Shown here: piece by piece, positions 47,196 through 59,824 of the stretch
Layout: each line of letters begins with the position of its first letter
How positions within the stretch are numbered: the stretch's first letter is position 1
From: Maratus speciosus
Lineage: Eukaryota; Arthropoda; Arachnida; Araneae; Salticidae
Reading direction: 5' to 3'
Assembly: GCA_963932465.1 (NCBI GenBank)
Contig: OZ010796.1
Span: 75,350,974-75,414,973 of the forward strand
Length of the DNA stretch: 64,000 bases
Program-made: the position numbers and the translations under genes
The notes under the pieces: model-generated
What the model was told of the DNA's origin: nothing
The model's input: only the letters and a program-made list of their open reading frames with translations
The model's database searches: none

Positions 47196-47595
47196 GCTCT
47201 ACCTATGTAGCCTAGAAATTGCATCAGCATTCAAATGTTGCGCTCCTGGACGATGAGAAATGCTCAGGTTCCAACGTTGCAAGGCCAGAGCCCATCTAGT
47301 GAGTTTGGGGGACCTTGGGGTTGTTTCAGTGAGAAATTTTAATGGATTATGATCCGTTATGATCTCAATTTGAGATCCATATGTCCATTTTTCAAACTTC
47401 CGCAACCCGAAGAGAACACTCCAAGCCTCTTTCTCTATACTCGGCCAAGCACGCTGAGCCCCTGATAATTTCTGACTGGCAAAAGCTATCGGCTTAAACT
47501 GCCCCTTTTCATTTTTTTGAGTAAGACAACATCCTACTCCCAGGTCTGAAGCATCGGCGTGAAGCTGATATTCCAGGCCTACGTTAGGTGTAGCC
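47196..47595 (-). pseudogene. Gypsy-3 RNase H fragment
   Basis: The minus strand shows VGLEYQLHADASDLGVGCCL (first catalytic Asp), FASQKLSGAQRAWPSIEKE (catalytic Glu), TDHNPLKFL (third acid) and GAQHLNADAISRLHR before a stop. It continues the reverse transcriptase frame across hAT-C. No integrase follows the RNase H, consistent with an integrase-first gene order (see findings). Confidence 0.88.
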
Positions 47596-48665
47596 CAGGC
47601 ATGTCAAACTCATTTAACACCGCGGGCCAAATTAAGCATTATATACAAAGCTGCGGGCCATATTAAAAAAAAGATAATACCATTGCACAGAATAAAATTT
47701 GTCAGTGAGAAACATAGCAATGTTAAAGAAATTCTAACGCAAAGTTCCGTTCCAACATTAAGTACATAGTTTATTTTATATTAATTTTTCGAAAAAATCC
47801 GCAAAATTGCTTTCATCAACCAAAAAAAAAAATTCATTGGCTTTTATAAATTGCGTTTATTTTAAAAATTGTTTGTACACACTAATCTGGATTCAGCAAA
47901 GGCATAGCTGTCAATCTTCTACTTCTGTGTTTTCTCCATGTAAAAAATAAAAACAGACATATTTTGAATCAGAAAATCTATTTAATAAAGTATGTCATAT
48001 ATTTTCGCCACTTATTTGATTTCATTTTTTAATTTTCTGGTTCACATTATGTCTATTTGATTTGAAAAATAACAAAAGGTTACATACTGTACTTTCAATT
48101 GATGTATTCGATTGATGAATAATTACAGAAATTTCGAAACTCGATATCTATCTACATAGGCGCTAATACGGAATCGTACTAAAATTTGATTAGCTGCAGC
48201 AATAAATTCTGAACAATAATTTGAACATCAATTATTAAAGATGAAAGAAACAGATTGAACTGCTTTTCATGTTTCTTGAAACTCAAAAATCTTCTTTTGA
48301 AATAATTTTTTAATATATTTTTTAAAAATTTCTACTTCGATGTTTTTTGTAATAATGCAATCCGAGATGTCAGTGGGAAAACTCGACTAATGACAGGCAC
48401 TAGGCAAAGGCTATAATAATTAATTTAACATCAGAATTAAAAATCTTCAGAATTAATTAACACATATATACAAATACATATCTATCGTTTGTTCGCCATC
48501 TTTAAGACTACGGTTGATGCAAGTGTTTTCATGCAAAGTGTATCTTCAGCATGTGCATTCTAATAATTAAATTAAACAAACGTAAAATGCCGAAGGTTTC
48601 GCGGGCCAGATATAAGGGGTCGGCGGCCCAGTTGTGGCCCGCGGGCCGCGTGTTTGACATGCCTG
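47596..48665. mobile_element. hAT-C: non-autonomous hAT element, 1,070 bp
   Basis: Ends are CAGGCATGTCAAACTCATTT and, read from the right, CAGGCATGTCAAACACGCGG. Exact 8-bp duplications GTGTAGCC lie at 47,588-47,595 and 48,666-48,673. Subterminal GCGGGCC motifs occur on both sides. TGTCAAAC starts with GCGGGCC are known from hAT (Charlie/Tip100-type) families. No transposase. Confidence 0.92.
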
Positions 48666-49767
48666 GTGTAGCCAAACGCGTCACGTTACATAACTCATCT
48701 TTAAGGGAATTAAATGCTTCTTCTGCCCTTTCATCCCATGGTACAGTATTTTTAACCTTCCCTTTAGTTAGTTCAGTTAAAGGTATGGCAATTTCTGCAT
48801 AATTTGGAATATAAGATTGGAAAAATCCCATTAATCCCAAAACAGATCTAACTTCCTTTTTAGTTTTCGGTCCCTTTAAGTCCCTTATTGCTCCTGTTTT
48901 CTTCTCATCAGGTGCAAGCGTTCCACCCCCAATTACATGACCTAAAAATTTAGTCAACTTCTCTCCAAATTTACATTTGTCCAGCCTAATCATAAAATTT
49001 CTAGTTTTCAGTTCTTCTATGACAGCCTTAACATGCTCACGATGCTCTTCCCAAGTGTCGGAGAAAATGATGACATCATCAATATATGCTTGTGCATACC
49101 TCCGATGAGCTTGAAGGACCTCATTCATATCTTTTTGGAAAGTAGCAGCCGCCCCTGATAAACCAAAAGGCATAGTACGCCACTGAAAAGTCCCATTATG
49201 AGTTGTAAAAGCTGTCAAATGTTTACATTCCTCAACCATTTTAATCTGCCAATAACCCCTCAATAAATCAATTGAATATAAATATTTAGCTGCCCCCGCA
49301 GTATACATGAATTCTTGCGAATCTTTCATAGGAAATGTTGGGACCTGCGTTACTGAATTTAAAGCTCTATAATCTATACAAAACCTAACAGTTGCGTCTT
49401 TTTTCGCCACGCAAACAATTGGGTGACTAATTTCTGCATTTGATACTTCGATTAGATTTAATTCTAATAACTCCTGAATCTGGCTATCTACTTCCTCTTT
49501 ATAAGCAACAGGTACACTATATAACTTTGGCTTTTTCCTTGCCACACTTGGTTTCAAATCAATACGGTGCTCCCCTACTTCCGCTGGTCGCACAGGACCC
49601 ATAAATACCTCTTTATTATCCCTCAAAATGGAATTTATACCTTTGACTTGACTATTAGATAATCCTTTTATTTCGAACCTTTCTATATCCCGTTCTACCT
49701 CTTGTTCCCGGTTTAAAATAGGAATTTCCCCCAACTTCTCCAAATTCCTCATCACCTTCAAAAACAA
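48666..49767 (-). pseudogene. Gypsy-3 reverse transcriptase
   Basis: Long open minus-strand frame with the LKPSVARKKPKLYSVPV approach segment, ISHPIVCVAKKDATVRFCID, YSIDLLRGYWQI (first catalytic Asp), MPFGLSGAAATFQ, YAQAYIDDVIIFSD (YIDD catalytic pair) and FLGHVIGGGTLAPDEKK, then the tether to RNase H (VRSVLGLMGFFQSYIPNYAEIA split here by comment). The domain is complete through the tether, where hAT-C interrupts it. In an element copy this would copy the RNA into DNA; the flanking frames are broken. Confidence 0.9.
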
Positions 49768-50245
49768 TATTGACTATGTTACACCTGACCATAAATTCCC
49801 CTTTATTTTGATACGCATACTTTTTGCTACCATCCGCCATCTCAACTAAGACTCTATCACGTACTTTCACTTTTCTGGATAATTGACATTCTAGACACGA
49901 TTTACAAAACTTTTTTGCTTTAGCTATACCTTCCCAATAAAAAGATTGCCTAATTCTCTCTAAGAATTTCTTTGCCGTGTGATGTTCTCCCTCATTAGAC
50001 ACATGCGCTGACTTTAAGATTCCATCTCTTTTGACTTTAGGCACTACTAATTGAGCTATAGCTTCTCCTACAAATTTCTCTTTGTGATGCAATAAGTCAT
50101 TTTCAATATAATAACCCCCTTTATCAATTTTAGCTAATTCCCAAGCTCTCTCTAACTCTTTACATTCCAATTGGGATTTCTTAAATATATATGAATTACT
50201 AAAGATAACTTTATTATTTTCCTCTACTTCCGTTTTTTTCTGCAT
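49655..50245 (-). pseudogene. Gypsy-3 segment with integrase-type HHCC zinc domain, upstream of RT
   Basis: The frame contains AWELAKIDKGGYYIENDLLH, QLVVPKVKRDGILKSAH, the zinc-binding pattern AHVSNEGEHH...KFCKSCLECQL, and then RVLVEMADGSKKYAY, which resembles the C-terminal segment of integrases. The D-D-E catalytic core expected between these two parts is absent. A frameshift near 49,740 joins it to the reverse transcriptase frame. Gmr1-like Ty3/gypsy elements place integrase before reverse transcriptase; the order here fits that group with the core deleted. This is inference from motif order. Confidence 0.7.
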
Positions 50246-51368
50246 TTTGACCTTGTAAATTTCCCGATCTCGTTTCTATTGCATAAACATTACAATTATC
50301 GCTACTCATATCTCTCTTTTCACTCGAGTTATCAATACTAATTTCCGAACCTTCTAATTCTTGGGACTCTAGCAATGACTCCTCGCGATTGACCCCTGAC
50401 AACTCACTAATCATTCGGGATGTAAAATTACCTGCTCATTAATATTATCGGTCACCGCGCAAAGTACTTCCTGATGAATTATATTAGTTTGTCCGAATTG
50501 CGGAATATCTAATGGTAATTTAACCAACGGTGATTTAACTGCTTCACCAAATAATCCTTGTAAATAAATACTACCCGCTCCTTTTAATTTCTCTTCCGGT
50601 ACCAAATCTTTATGAATAACACTAATTTCACATCCAGAATCAACCAATCCTTTCGCTTTCTGCCCATTTACACTAACTTCAATTTTCTCGAGTTTATTTA
50701 ATTTCTCACCAATAACATTAGTTCTCTGTCCGGCCTTTGCCGATATCCTCGCCACAATAGCCCCTTTAGGTAATTCTTTGTTTCCTTTCACGACAATCTT
50801 ATTTACACCCGCTTTCTGTTCACGCCCTTTACTAGCATTATTAGTTCCCTCATTACCCACTTTATTACAAAAACGTTGGTAATGACCTCTTAAACCACAT
50901 TTAAAGCATCTAGGAACTGAATCATCACTAGGTTTCTTAAAATCAGTTTTCCTACCCGAAAAAGAATTAATCTCATTACTCCCGTTTTGCCTCCAATTAC
51001 CACTAACTTTACTATCCTCCCTCGGTCTCACTTTTTCACTGTTTACATACCTATCTTTACCCTTAAAACTTTTATACGTAACCGCATAAGACTTGTGTTT
51101 AGCGTCAAAATAATTGTCACATTCTTTAGCAATTTTAGAAGCTTCTAACCATTTCCTCTGCGGAGTTAACCCAATATATGATGCGGTTTCTTCATCTAAC
51201 GTGTTTAATAAGTTATCAGTAATTATTAACTGATTGACCTTTTCATACGAGTCCGCACCCCTAATCTTACAATAATTTTCCCATGTTGCTATTAAACGCG
51301 ATACAAATAATACATGAGTTTCATTCTGGTTTCTCCTAGCCTTCTTAAATTTTTCCAAACAAGCCTTC
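50214..51368 (-). pseudogene. Gypsy-3 Gag C-terminus, zinc knuckle and protease
   Basis: Resumes Gag after the foldback insertion (CLEKFKKARRNQNETHVLF). It continues through capsid-like sequence, a single zinc knuckle CFKCGLRGHYQRFC, a basic linker, and a protease with GLVDSGCEISVIHKDL (active-site DSG). The 51,358 frame ends at 50,411 after NEQVILHPE. A frameshift then leads to an acidic linker (SELSGVNREESLLESQELEG), and another shift near 50,235 to the HHCC segment. Confidence 0.85.
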
Positions 51369-51383
51369 GGTGTCGGCTTGTGT

Positions 51384-54300
51384 CAACACCCACTTGACAT
51401 AAAGCCTTTGGGCGATTTTGTGACGTCACTCTTAGACGACCTACGTTCTTTTTCCCCGGTGGAACTCTGCCCTTTTCTTTGAGAGTTGAAAAATTATTAG
51501 CTGTTATTTAACTTGTAAATTTTTCCACTACATAGTCTTTTTAAATAGAATTAACTTAAAACCTTTTTTTTTTTTCATGTCCTTCCTACTTTGTAAACAA
51601 AGGTTAATTTTTAAATACATATATAACAATTTATTTAAAGATTTTCGTAATCAGTTATATTCCAATTTTACGAAATACACATTAGTAAATAAAAAATTAA
51701 ATATTTGGATAGAAATTTTTTTATTTACACTAGGTAAATCGGATTAATTTTAAAAGAGAAAATTAATACAACATTAATGCATTAATTTTATATTAAAAAA
51801 GTAATTATTGTGAAAAAATATAACTCAGATGTATCTCATAAAAAAATCACTTTCAAAAATCATCTTTTAGTGAAACTAATTTGTACTTTCAATTTTTTTT
51901 ATTTATTTATTTATTTTTTTTTTTTTTTGTTCTCGAGAGCTGTTTAACATTTTTATAGATAATGGTAAAATCAATTTATAATGAGGTAAGTGATTTTTAT
52001 CTTGATAAATCTTTTATGCATTTACTTATTTATATGTTTTATCTGCTTTTGATGTATTGTTTACAAAGTATGTAAGTTATTTTGATAATGTTGAATATAA
52101 GGTAGCTTTAAATATAAAAAAGCATAAAGTAATATTGCTATGTTTATTACTCTTAATTCTATAGATAATAATAATATTTAATAATATGTAATTTGTTGGA
52201 CATTATATTTTTCTTTTAACAATCAAATCAAGCTTTAAAATACATTAAATACCGTAAAAAAATATGATTATTATTTATCATTCATATTCGATAAATGTTA
52301 AAATATGTCCAGAACTGAAGCATAAGAATTAAAATACCAACAAATTAAGAATTAAGCGTTTAGTGAAATTAAAAAGTAATAAAGTAAACAGTAATGCTAA
52401 AATTATTCATTATTTATTGTAGTTTAATTTAATTGAAAAAATATCATGTTTTATTTACTTATATCGTTATTATTTATCCTAAAACTAAAAAAAAAAAAAA
52501 AAAAATAGTATGCCAGATGAAATATTCCCTTAATTTTCAAACCATTATTAAATACATCTGATAAAACACATACGTGAAATCTATAAAGATTCATAAACAT
52601 GTTCCATATACAAATTGGCAATAACGTCAATATTATAGATGGGGATTTTTAGGGAAATTCAAGATAATTTTGTCAGTATATGGCAACTAATAAAAGTGAA
52701 TATTTCATTATCTGAAAACGATATGTATTTTACATAAGCTAGAATATTAAATTTTTAGATTTGATAAATTTTGAGATATGTATGGTACCAAAAAATGTTA
52801 AATTAAAAGACAAAAATTAAATATCAAAAATTTTAATAATATTATGCATTATTCAAAATTGTTTAAAACTCACTTTGATTATTGAAATAATAATAATAAA
52901 ATAACATTAGATTGACACATCTGACTTAAAAAAAATAAATAAAATAAAGATACATCAATTTTACCTATCTGACTTAAAAACAAGTACTATTTATTCTATA
53001 ATTTAAACAACTGAAATATATAAAGGTAAAATGTAGTATATAAATTGGCAATAAAGTTATCATAGTTAATGGACTATAAATTTTATTAATATTTCATAAG
53101 TTTTAAAATACACGGAATAATAAAATTCGGGAATTAAAATACCAATAATTTTAAAAATGGACGTTTAGAAAAATTAAAAACTAAGGGAAAAAAATAAATT
53201 GTAATAATGGAATTATTCGTTATTTTATATAGTTATAGTTAGATTTTAAAAAAAAATCATGTTATATATATATATTTTTTTTAATCTGACTATCATATTT
53301 ATTATAAAATTATATTAAAACAACAAAAACAATACGACATAAGAAATTCATTAAATATCTCATTAAATGAAATATTCCTAATCTTCAAAGTATTATTTAA
53401 AAAAAATACCTAATTAAAAACATAATTAATATTTATAATAGCAATGTGTAATTTGTTGGACATTATTATTATTTTGACGATCAAACTAAACTTTTAGCTA
53501 CATTAAATATTTTTAAAATGTATTATTATTAATTATCCATATTTTATATACTTTTTACTGTATAATTTTTTACTATATCATTATATTTACATGTATGACT
53601 AAAATATTATTTTCTGTATTTTGCTATGATTTAATTAAAATTTCGAAAATAATATGTCAAAGTAAGTATATTCAATTAATCTTTAAACCATTAAAATAAT
53701 AATAATAATATAAGTAAAGCAATGCTTTCTTGGTAACTATGACTATATATTTCACCCGAATAAGACATGTTTTATACATAATAGATAATAAATATTTTAA
53801 TTACATTAAGTTTAAAATATGTCGAGGTACATAAATTATTAACATAAAGACTAAAGCTAAATTATTAAAAATTTAATAATAATAATAGAACAGAATAAAT
53901 AAATGACAGCATTAAATATTTAATATATGCATTATTTAACGTAGTTTAAAGTGTAAGAGCATTGATATCATATACACATAAATGTTTATAGTTAATACAT
54001 GCAATTATTTTAACATAATAACAAAGTAGTGAAATTGCTTTTCTTTCCTTTCGTTTTAAATATCAGTATCATGACCTAAACGATAGGATTTCAAGAATTC
54101 CGCACTTTAAAAGGTAGTCCAATAAATGAATTATTAATTAATAAATGAATTCAACCAATCTGATTTCTTAAAATAATATGTATAAGACAGCTATTTTATA
54201 TTAACAATTGTTATTATTACTACCACTAAATGAAAATACACTTATGCTTCAGTCATGTTTACGTATACAAATATAAGAATATTTGAAAAAAAATGAGTCG

Positions 54301-54789
54301 GTAAAAAACAATATAGCATAATTGCATTCCGAAATAATGAAATATTACATATTAAACGCCTCCCCCCCCCCCCCCCCAAAGAAAAAAAATCACTCACATT
54401 AAGTTTCAGAACACGTGGTGACTTGTATATCTTATATTCAACACATCAAAAGCAGGTAAAAAATACTAGAGGGTTCACATATAAATAAATAAATTTATGC
54501 AATATTTAAGATTAATCAAGATAAAAATCTTACCTTATTATCAAATGGTTTCCTATTATCCAACAATGCTTTAGAACAAAACATTCAATTTCAACATCGA
54601 TGAAATACACGTTCAAGCAAGCAATGCTACTATGCTATTGCTATAAGACGAAGGGAGAAGGAGGAAGGAGGTGATGTTGAAAACCAGTTTAGTGGGATAG
54701 ATCGGACGGTCCACCGGTCCACTATTAATGACGTTAGTGGAATCCCGGAGGAGCGCCAAATGGCTTTGTAAGAGTTCAAGTAGGTGTTG
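51384..54789. mobile_element. 3.4-kb AT-rich foldback element inside Gypsy-3 gag
   Basis: Ends are CAACACCCACTTGA and TCAAGTAGGTGTTG (inverted, one mismatch), with CTTGTGT flanking both sides (51,377-51,383; 54,790-54,796; an 8-bp reading GCTTGTGT is also possible). Terminal parts are moderately GC-containing. The interior from about 51,480 to 54,560 is extremely AT-rich and partly inverted: 51,960-52,070 matches 54,430-54,550 in reverse complement. The phrase GTAATTTGTTGGACATTAT recurs at 52,190 and 53,449. A C run lies at 54,361-54,377. No coding sequence. Confidence 0.8.
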
Positions 54790-55505
54790 CTTGTGTTCCC
54801 TTAGAACTAACTCCTTTAATTCCTCATAACTCTCAATTTGTTCCCTAGTGGTATAAATTAACAAATTATCCGCCTTATCTCCTAACATATTTAGTAGAAT
54901 TTCGGCCTGCTGTTTTTCCGGTACATTTTAAGTTTTGAATGCCCTTTCTAAACTGTTGAAAAATAAATTCCATCCCTCAGTCCCTTCTGGTACTTTGATA
55001 GACAGAGTTTTAACACTTTTGATCAATTTTTCTATGTTGCTTTCGTTATTAGATTCCCTAGACCCATTAGAGTTATTTTCCGAGCCTTGAATCCTTAGCC
55101 TCTCCGTTTCTAATTCATGTTCCATCCTCAATTTTTCAACCCTCTCTTCTCTTTCTAACTTTTCAGCCCTCTCTTCTCTTTCTAACCTTTCGCGCTCTAA
55201 CGTTTCCTGTTTTTCTGACTTTTCGTGCTCTAATTTTTCCTTTTTTCTAACTTTTCGCGCTCTAATTTTTCCTGTTTTTCTAACTTTTAGCGCTCTAATT
55301 TTTCCTGTTTTTCTAACTTTTCGAGTTCTAGTCGTTCCGCAACAATAGTGTTAGATAATTCCATAATAACCCCCTCATCATAGTCATCACTGTCCATTAT
55401 CTATTTCCTAAGCTGAATTCTGGTACCATCTTCCGTGAATTCAACCCCCAATTCTTCGGCTATCATCTGAAGATCCACCCTTTTTAATTTCAATAAGAAA
55501 GCCAT
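54773..55505 (-). pseudogene. Gypsy-3 Gag N-terminal part with coiled-coil repeats
   Basis: Starts at ATG 55,505 (MAFLLKLKRVDLQMIAEELG), with a TAG after about 33 codons, then continues in frame (MDSDDYDEGVIMELSNTIVA). A run of Glu/Lys/Leu/Arg heptad-like repeats (KLEREKLEKQEKLEREKLE-type) follows, predicted coiled coil, itself a tandem nucleotide repeat with TTTTTCTAACTTTTCGCGCT on the plus strand. A second stop occurs near 54,928, then AEILLNMLGDKADNLLIYTT up to VLREHK, where the foldback is inserted. The 5' leader is at 55,506-56,773. Confidence 0.85.
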
Positions 55506-56773
55506 ACCTTCCACCGATTACTATTACGACTCTACAATAATATTTAAACCTACTAAATTAATATTTCCTAAATTTCTGCCTTAGTACAGTTACCTCCACT
55601 TATTTTCCTAATTAATACCTTTCAGATAATCGATGTATTATATTTCTAATTTAACATACTGTATAACCTGATTTTCCTGAACCATTGATATCACACAATT
55701 TACTTCCAATAAAACAAAAGGTAAAACGATAATTTTGATTTGATTACTATGCAATACAGAATCAAATTTATACAATTAGATAATAACATACAATTTACAT
55801 AATAATACTGGTACGTTGCAAACTGAATAAAAATATTGATGCCAATAGAAACATCCACATAAAGAAAAATTGTATAGCATACACATATAAATTTCTACAA
55901 TTATCCTCAATAAAATATTTCCAAATCCAACACTGGTTCTCACACTTAAAACAAATGAGATGAAAACCTTCACTTTTTTTTTTCCTGTGAGCCTTTTTTT
56001 TTTTTAATTTACTTTCAGCCAATTAAAATTCTAAGCAAATGTTCATTGCTCGTTTGTTATCAACTCTTCAAACTTAAAACAGTATTGCTACATTTAAATA
56101 TTACTTTAATAATAATTTAAATTTAAATAAATTCACTTATTTCTTCCAACTGTTATTAACACCATGCATTAATTTTATTCAGCACCATTATTATTTAAAA
56201 AAAAAGAAAATCAATTTTTGCACAAGCTATTATGACCTTTTCTTAAAACAATAGTAAATATCGTTGTTAATATCTCCTACCTATCTGAACACAATTATTT
56301 GATTGCACATAAATTATCAAGATCTGGACAATTTATCTTAAATTACTATTAATTATACAACAACAAATACATTTGGTTCGAGAATGTCAGCAGAAAGAAA
56401 TGATCAAAACACCTTACCTTATACTTTATCTGCTGAGGTACTTTGCTGCTCACACGTAGTTGCACGATGAATTCAATAATACACACTTTAAAGTCACTTT
56501 GATGATATTCAACACTCGGGCTGTAACACACTGTAATTTGATTCACTGTAGCGATGATAGAGCACAAACACTAGTTCGGTTCGCTGTAACGACAATAGGA
56601 CACAAACACTCTGTACTTCCACTCAACACTTGGTTGTTATCTCTCTAAAATTCCGCTCGACGATCCGGCATTACGACGCAAGAATTCCACTGGGTGCTCC
56701 GGCACTAACACACTGCAACACGGCTCGCTGGTCTCTGGTCTTAGACGGTTCTATCCCGTCGCTGACATCAATT
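55506..56773 (-). other. Gypsy-3 5' leader
   Basis: Between the 5' LTR and Gag on the minus strand. Just inside the LTR, AATTGATGTCAGCGACGGGA is the likely primer-binding region. No reliable coding sequence; three near-repeats of an AACACT...GATTCACTGTAGCGA type phrase lie at 56,505-56,625. Confidence 0.5.
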
Positions 56774-57573
56774 TGTCGGAGTTTCCTCTTAGTCCGCACA
56801 ACTTTGAAGAAAATCCTTTGGTATTTATATGCTGCCACCACCGATATGATTACGCTGATATCGGTCACGCTCTGAGAGGATTGTTTAAATGAAGACCAAC
56901 TCGTTCAATTAACTAAATTAACAGTTTAATTACACACTATTTTCAAAACACAAAACACTATTTACACTTAAAACCCGGATTCAGGTGATCCGGTTCAACA
57001 TTAAATTAAATACAGTAGATGCTGGCTGTGTACTGTTAAACTACGTTATATCACTCTCACTCTACACTCGTTAAATTAGCGTTACCGGAGATTATTCTAC
57101 TCCCAACACATGGGCTCTAAGCTCGGCGAGCTTCACTCAACCCTACGCTTTATGTAAGAGCTATACACAGGAACAACCTACTACTTTGCACTCTCCACTC
57201 TAACTCACCTTCTCCCAGCAGATGCGACTGCCTCTCTAGCAACCCTCTGCTTTTTCTGAACTCCTCCTCTTTCCCCAACATAAAACCGGGATTTCCACTC
57301 TGACCCCAATCTCAGCTCTTCCCCTCTCTGGTGAAATCCTTGTCTCCTTATCTCAGGCAGGCACCTGATTAGCAGGGCAAACCCCTTTCTATTATAACTA
57401 CTTCCCTTCATCCACTCTGTGTAACTCACCAGCCCGGATTAACTTTTAGATAAGAAAATAATATTACTTTGCAATTTCCAGCACACAGACCATACAATAT
57501 GAATACAATATACAAGTAAAAAGAATAATATATGACCCCAGTTCCAATGGCAGATGTTTCTCAGAACCTGACA
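56774..57573 (-). repeat. Gypsy-3 5' LTR
   Basis: On the minus strand it starts TGTCAGGTTCTGAG and ends AAACTCCGACA. It matches 43,585-44,385 along its length. Confidence 0.93.
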
Positions 57574-58079
57574 ATCCATAGAACAATTAAGTTTACCATA
57601 CGAAATTTGTGTGGACTGCGAGATTTTGGATCCTAGTTATCAGGGTTTTAGGTTATCATGTGAATCATATATCTTGGCTCCTACTGGTCATTTCTAGAAA
57701 ATTTCTTCGCATCCTAAAATCCTATTTTTTCACCAAATATGGTGGCATTCTTTCATTTGGTGCCAAGTATGTGTTTTGGCATTGATAATCTTGAAAGTCT
57801 ATTTGCCAGCCAACTATCATCAAATTTCAAGGAATGTTCCCACGACTTCATTTACTGCAAAAGGTTCAACAACTTAATAACTTTCAACCCTCATTTCCAT
57901 TGAAATGCATGGACTCATAGTGACCCACAAATTTATTTTTCTTGAACATGTGACCTAGCCCAATGGTCTTCCCGTGCCGGAAAATGGTAGGGTGCAAAAT
58001 TTAGTCAAAATTGTTAGAGCCTTTCTTAAGAGAAAATTTACATACACAGACACTCACAAGATTTGCTCATATTATAATA
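57574..58079. other. Non-coding stretch
   Basis: Nothing recognised. Confidence 0.55.
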
Positions 58080-58764
58080 CAATAGACTCCCTCAAATCCA
58101 CAAACGACTAAAATCCACACATCATCACAGATGTAAACAGTAAAACTTTCAATTCTGATGTAAGGGCGAAATTACAGAATTTTTTAGTTTTATATCATTC
58201 CATGTGTACTTTAATATATAATTATCGATAATATAACGGAACTCATGGTTTTTCATGAAGGAAGTATAAATTTATGTGTGAAGTGAAATCAAGATATTGC
58301 CGATATCACTAGTAATCACAATCTTTTTACAAATATATTTATGTATTTATCGAGCTTTTTTGGTTATTAAGACCTGAAATAAAACTTCCTTACTTTATGA
58401 TTATTATTTGAATTAATAGGTTAGCTATATGAGGAAAGTTTCATTGGAGAATTTGAGGAAAATATATCTTATCTTTATGTTGCATATTTAATTATACATT
58501 ATTAATTATTTACTTGACCTTTACTTTTAAAAAAATTTAATAATTTTTAAAATTATCTTACTTTTTATCATTTTAGTTTATTACTTTACTTAATTATTTT
58601 AATGTTTTAATATATTGCAAGCATTCATTATAATTTTGATTGCATTATTATATTCCAATTGCTGTTTTTAAAAATGTAGACAAAGCAATGACCAAAAATC
58701 CACAAAATTCTAAAATCTGCACAACCTCTGATCCCAAGCTGTGCAGATTTGAGGGAGTCTACTG
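58080..58764. mobile_element. pogo/mariner-type MITE, 685 bp
   Basis: Termini are CAATAGACTCCCTCAAATCC and, read from the right, CAGTAGACTCCCTCAAATCT, with TA on both sides (58,078-58,079; 58,765-58,766). CAGTAG starts with TA targets are typical of pogo/Tigger-derived MITEs. The AT-rich interior shows no transposase. Confidence 0.8.
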
Positions 58765-58766
58765 TA

Positions 58767-59824
58767 TAAGATGAATATATAACATTACAACAAGTTTAAA
58801 AGTACTAATGCACATATTTATTCTTATAAGCAAAAGCAGATCAAATTTTTAAAATATTAAATATTATTCATCATTTTGCTGAGTTTACTGGAAAGTTCAG
58901 CAGTCCTTATTTCACATAAAATTTCTCGTTCTTAATGCATCTCCTGTTCGCAGATTCCAAGTGTTTCACGAACATTTTCAGCGACGATTGAAAGTATTAA
59001 AGGAGGTCCTTATCAGTGTCAACTGGTGTCTCATAGATGAGACATTTGGTACCTTCGACAGGTATGTCAATCACTTGCTAGATGCTGCAAAGTATGTAGG
59101 TGTTGGTTGTGGCACATTTGAGCACTTTCTGTAATTGTTATATCAATAAAATGCTTGTTTTCATTTCCTCCATATTTCTTGTTTTGGGTCAAAACTTTTC
59201 ATTTCCGACCCCACATTTCTATACAAAAATTGCTTCTTTATGTGTACTTTACCTTCGTTTACTGTTTGGATCAGAATTCGGTACATGTAAACTGATATCA
59301 GACATACAAATAAAGTCTATACTTAAAAAAAGGGGGATTATTGAATATTATTTACTTACTAATGTACAATAGATTCATGGCCGTATTATTCTGATTTTTA
59401 TTGATGTACTATCAAATTATTTTTTAATATTAATAATATATGAAATAAGCAAGACCAAAACTAGGGGAGAGTAAAGGGGGCATGTGCCAAAACGGAAAGC
59501 GAAAAGGGCACCAAATGAAAATTTTGTTTGTTGTTTGATACAAAAATGTATAAATATGAAATTTGGATAAAATTGTCTCGCAGCTGGAAAATCTAAACGT
59601 AAAACTAACCGGAAGTAAGTAGCTTTATCTGCTACCAAAATAGAAAAGTAAATACTACTAACCGGTTAGAATTCAACATCAGCTGATCTAAGCAAATAAT
59701 AATAATAATAATAATTTAAAACGATTAAAATGAAAGCCAGAAATTTTAAAAAAAGCACTCCCATAGGTTTAACATAAGCATTCCAGTTTCTTCGCGTGAC
59801 TATGTGTAATCTCATAAGTCTTAT
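58767..59824. other. Non-coding stretch
   Basis: No gene recognised. A plus frame at 59,100-59,372 lacks family features. An (AAT)n run lies at 59,696-59,714. Confidence 0.5.

Larger units (their letters stand above)
43585..57573 (-). mobile_element. Gypsy-3: minus-strand Ty3/gypsy element with nested insertions
   Basis: Two 800-bp LTRs frame Gag, zinc knuckle, protease, an integrase-type HHCC segment, reverse transcriptase and RNase H, all on the minus strand. The element is inflated to about 14 kb by insertions at 44,658-47,122, 47,596-48,665 and 51,384-54,789. Outer flanks do not give a clean target duplication (only ATC is shared). The LTRs differ by scattered substitutions, and the coding parts contain stops and frameshifts. 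Confidence 0.9.

Noticed and set aside
57205..57429. 70-codon frame shared by both Gypsy-3 LTRs (also 44,017-44,223)
   Set aside because: Conservation is explained by LTR duplication. No domain, and the position is inside the LTR.
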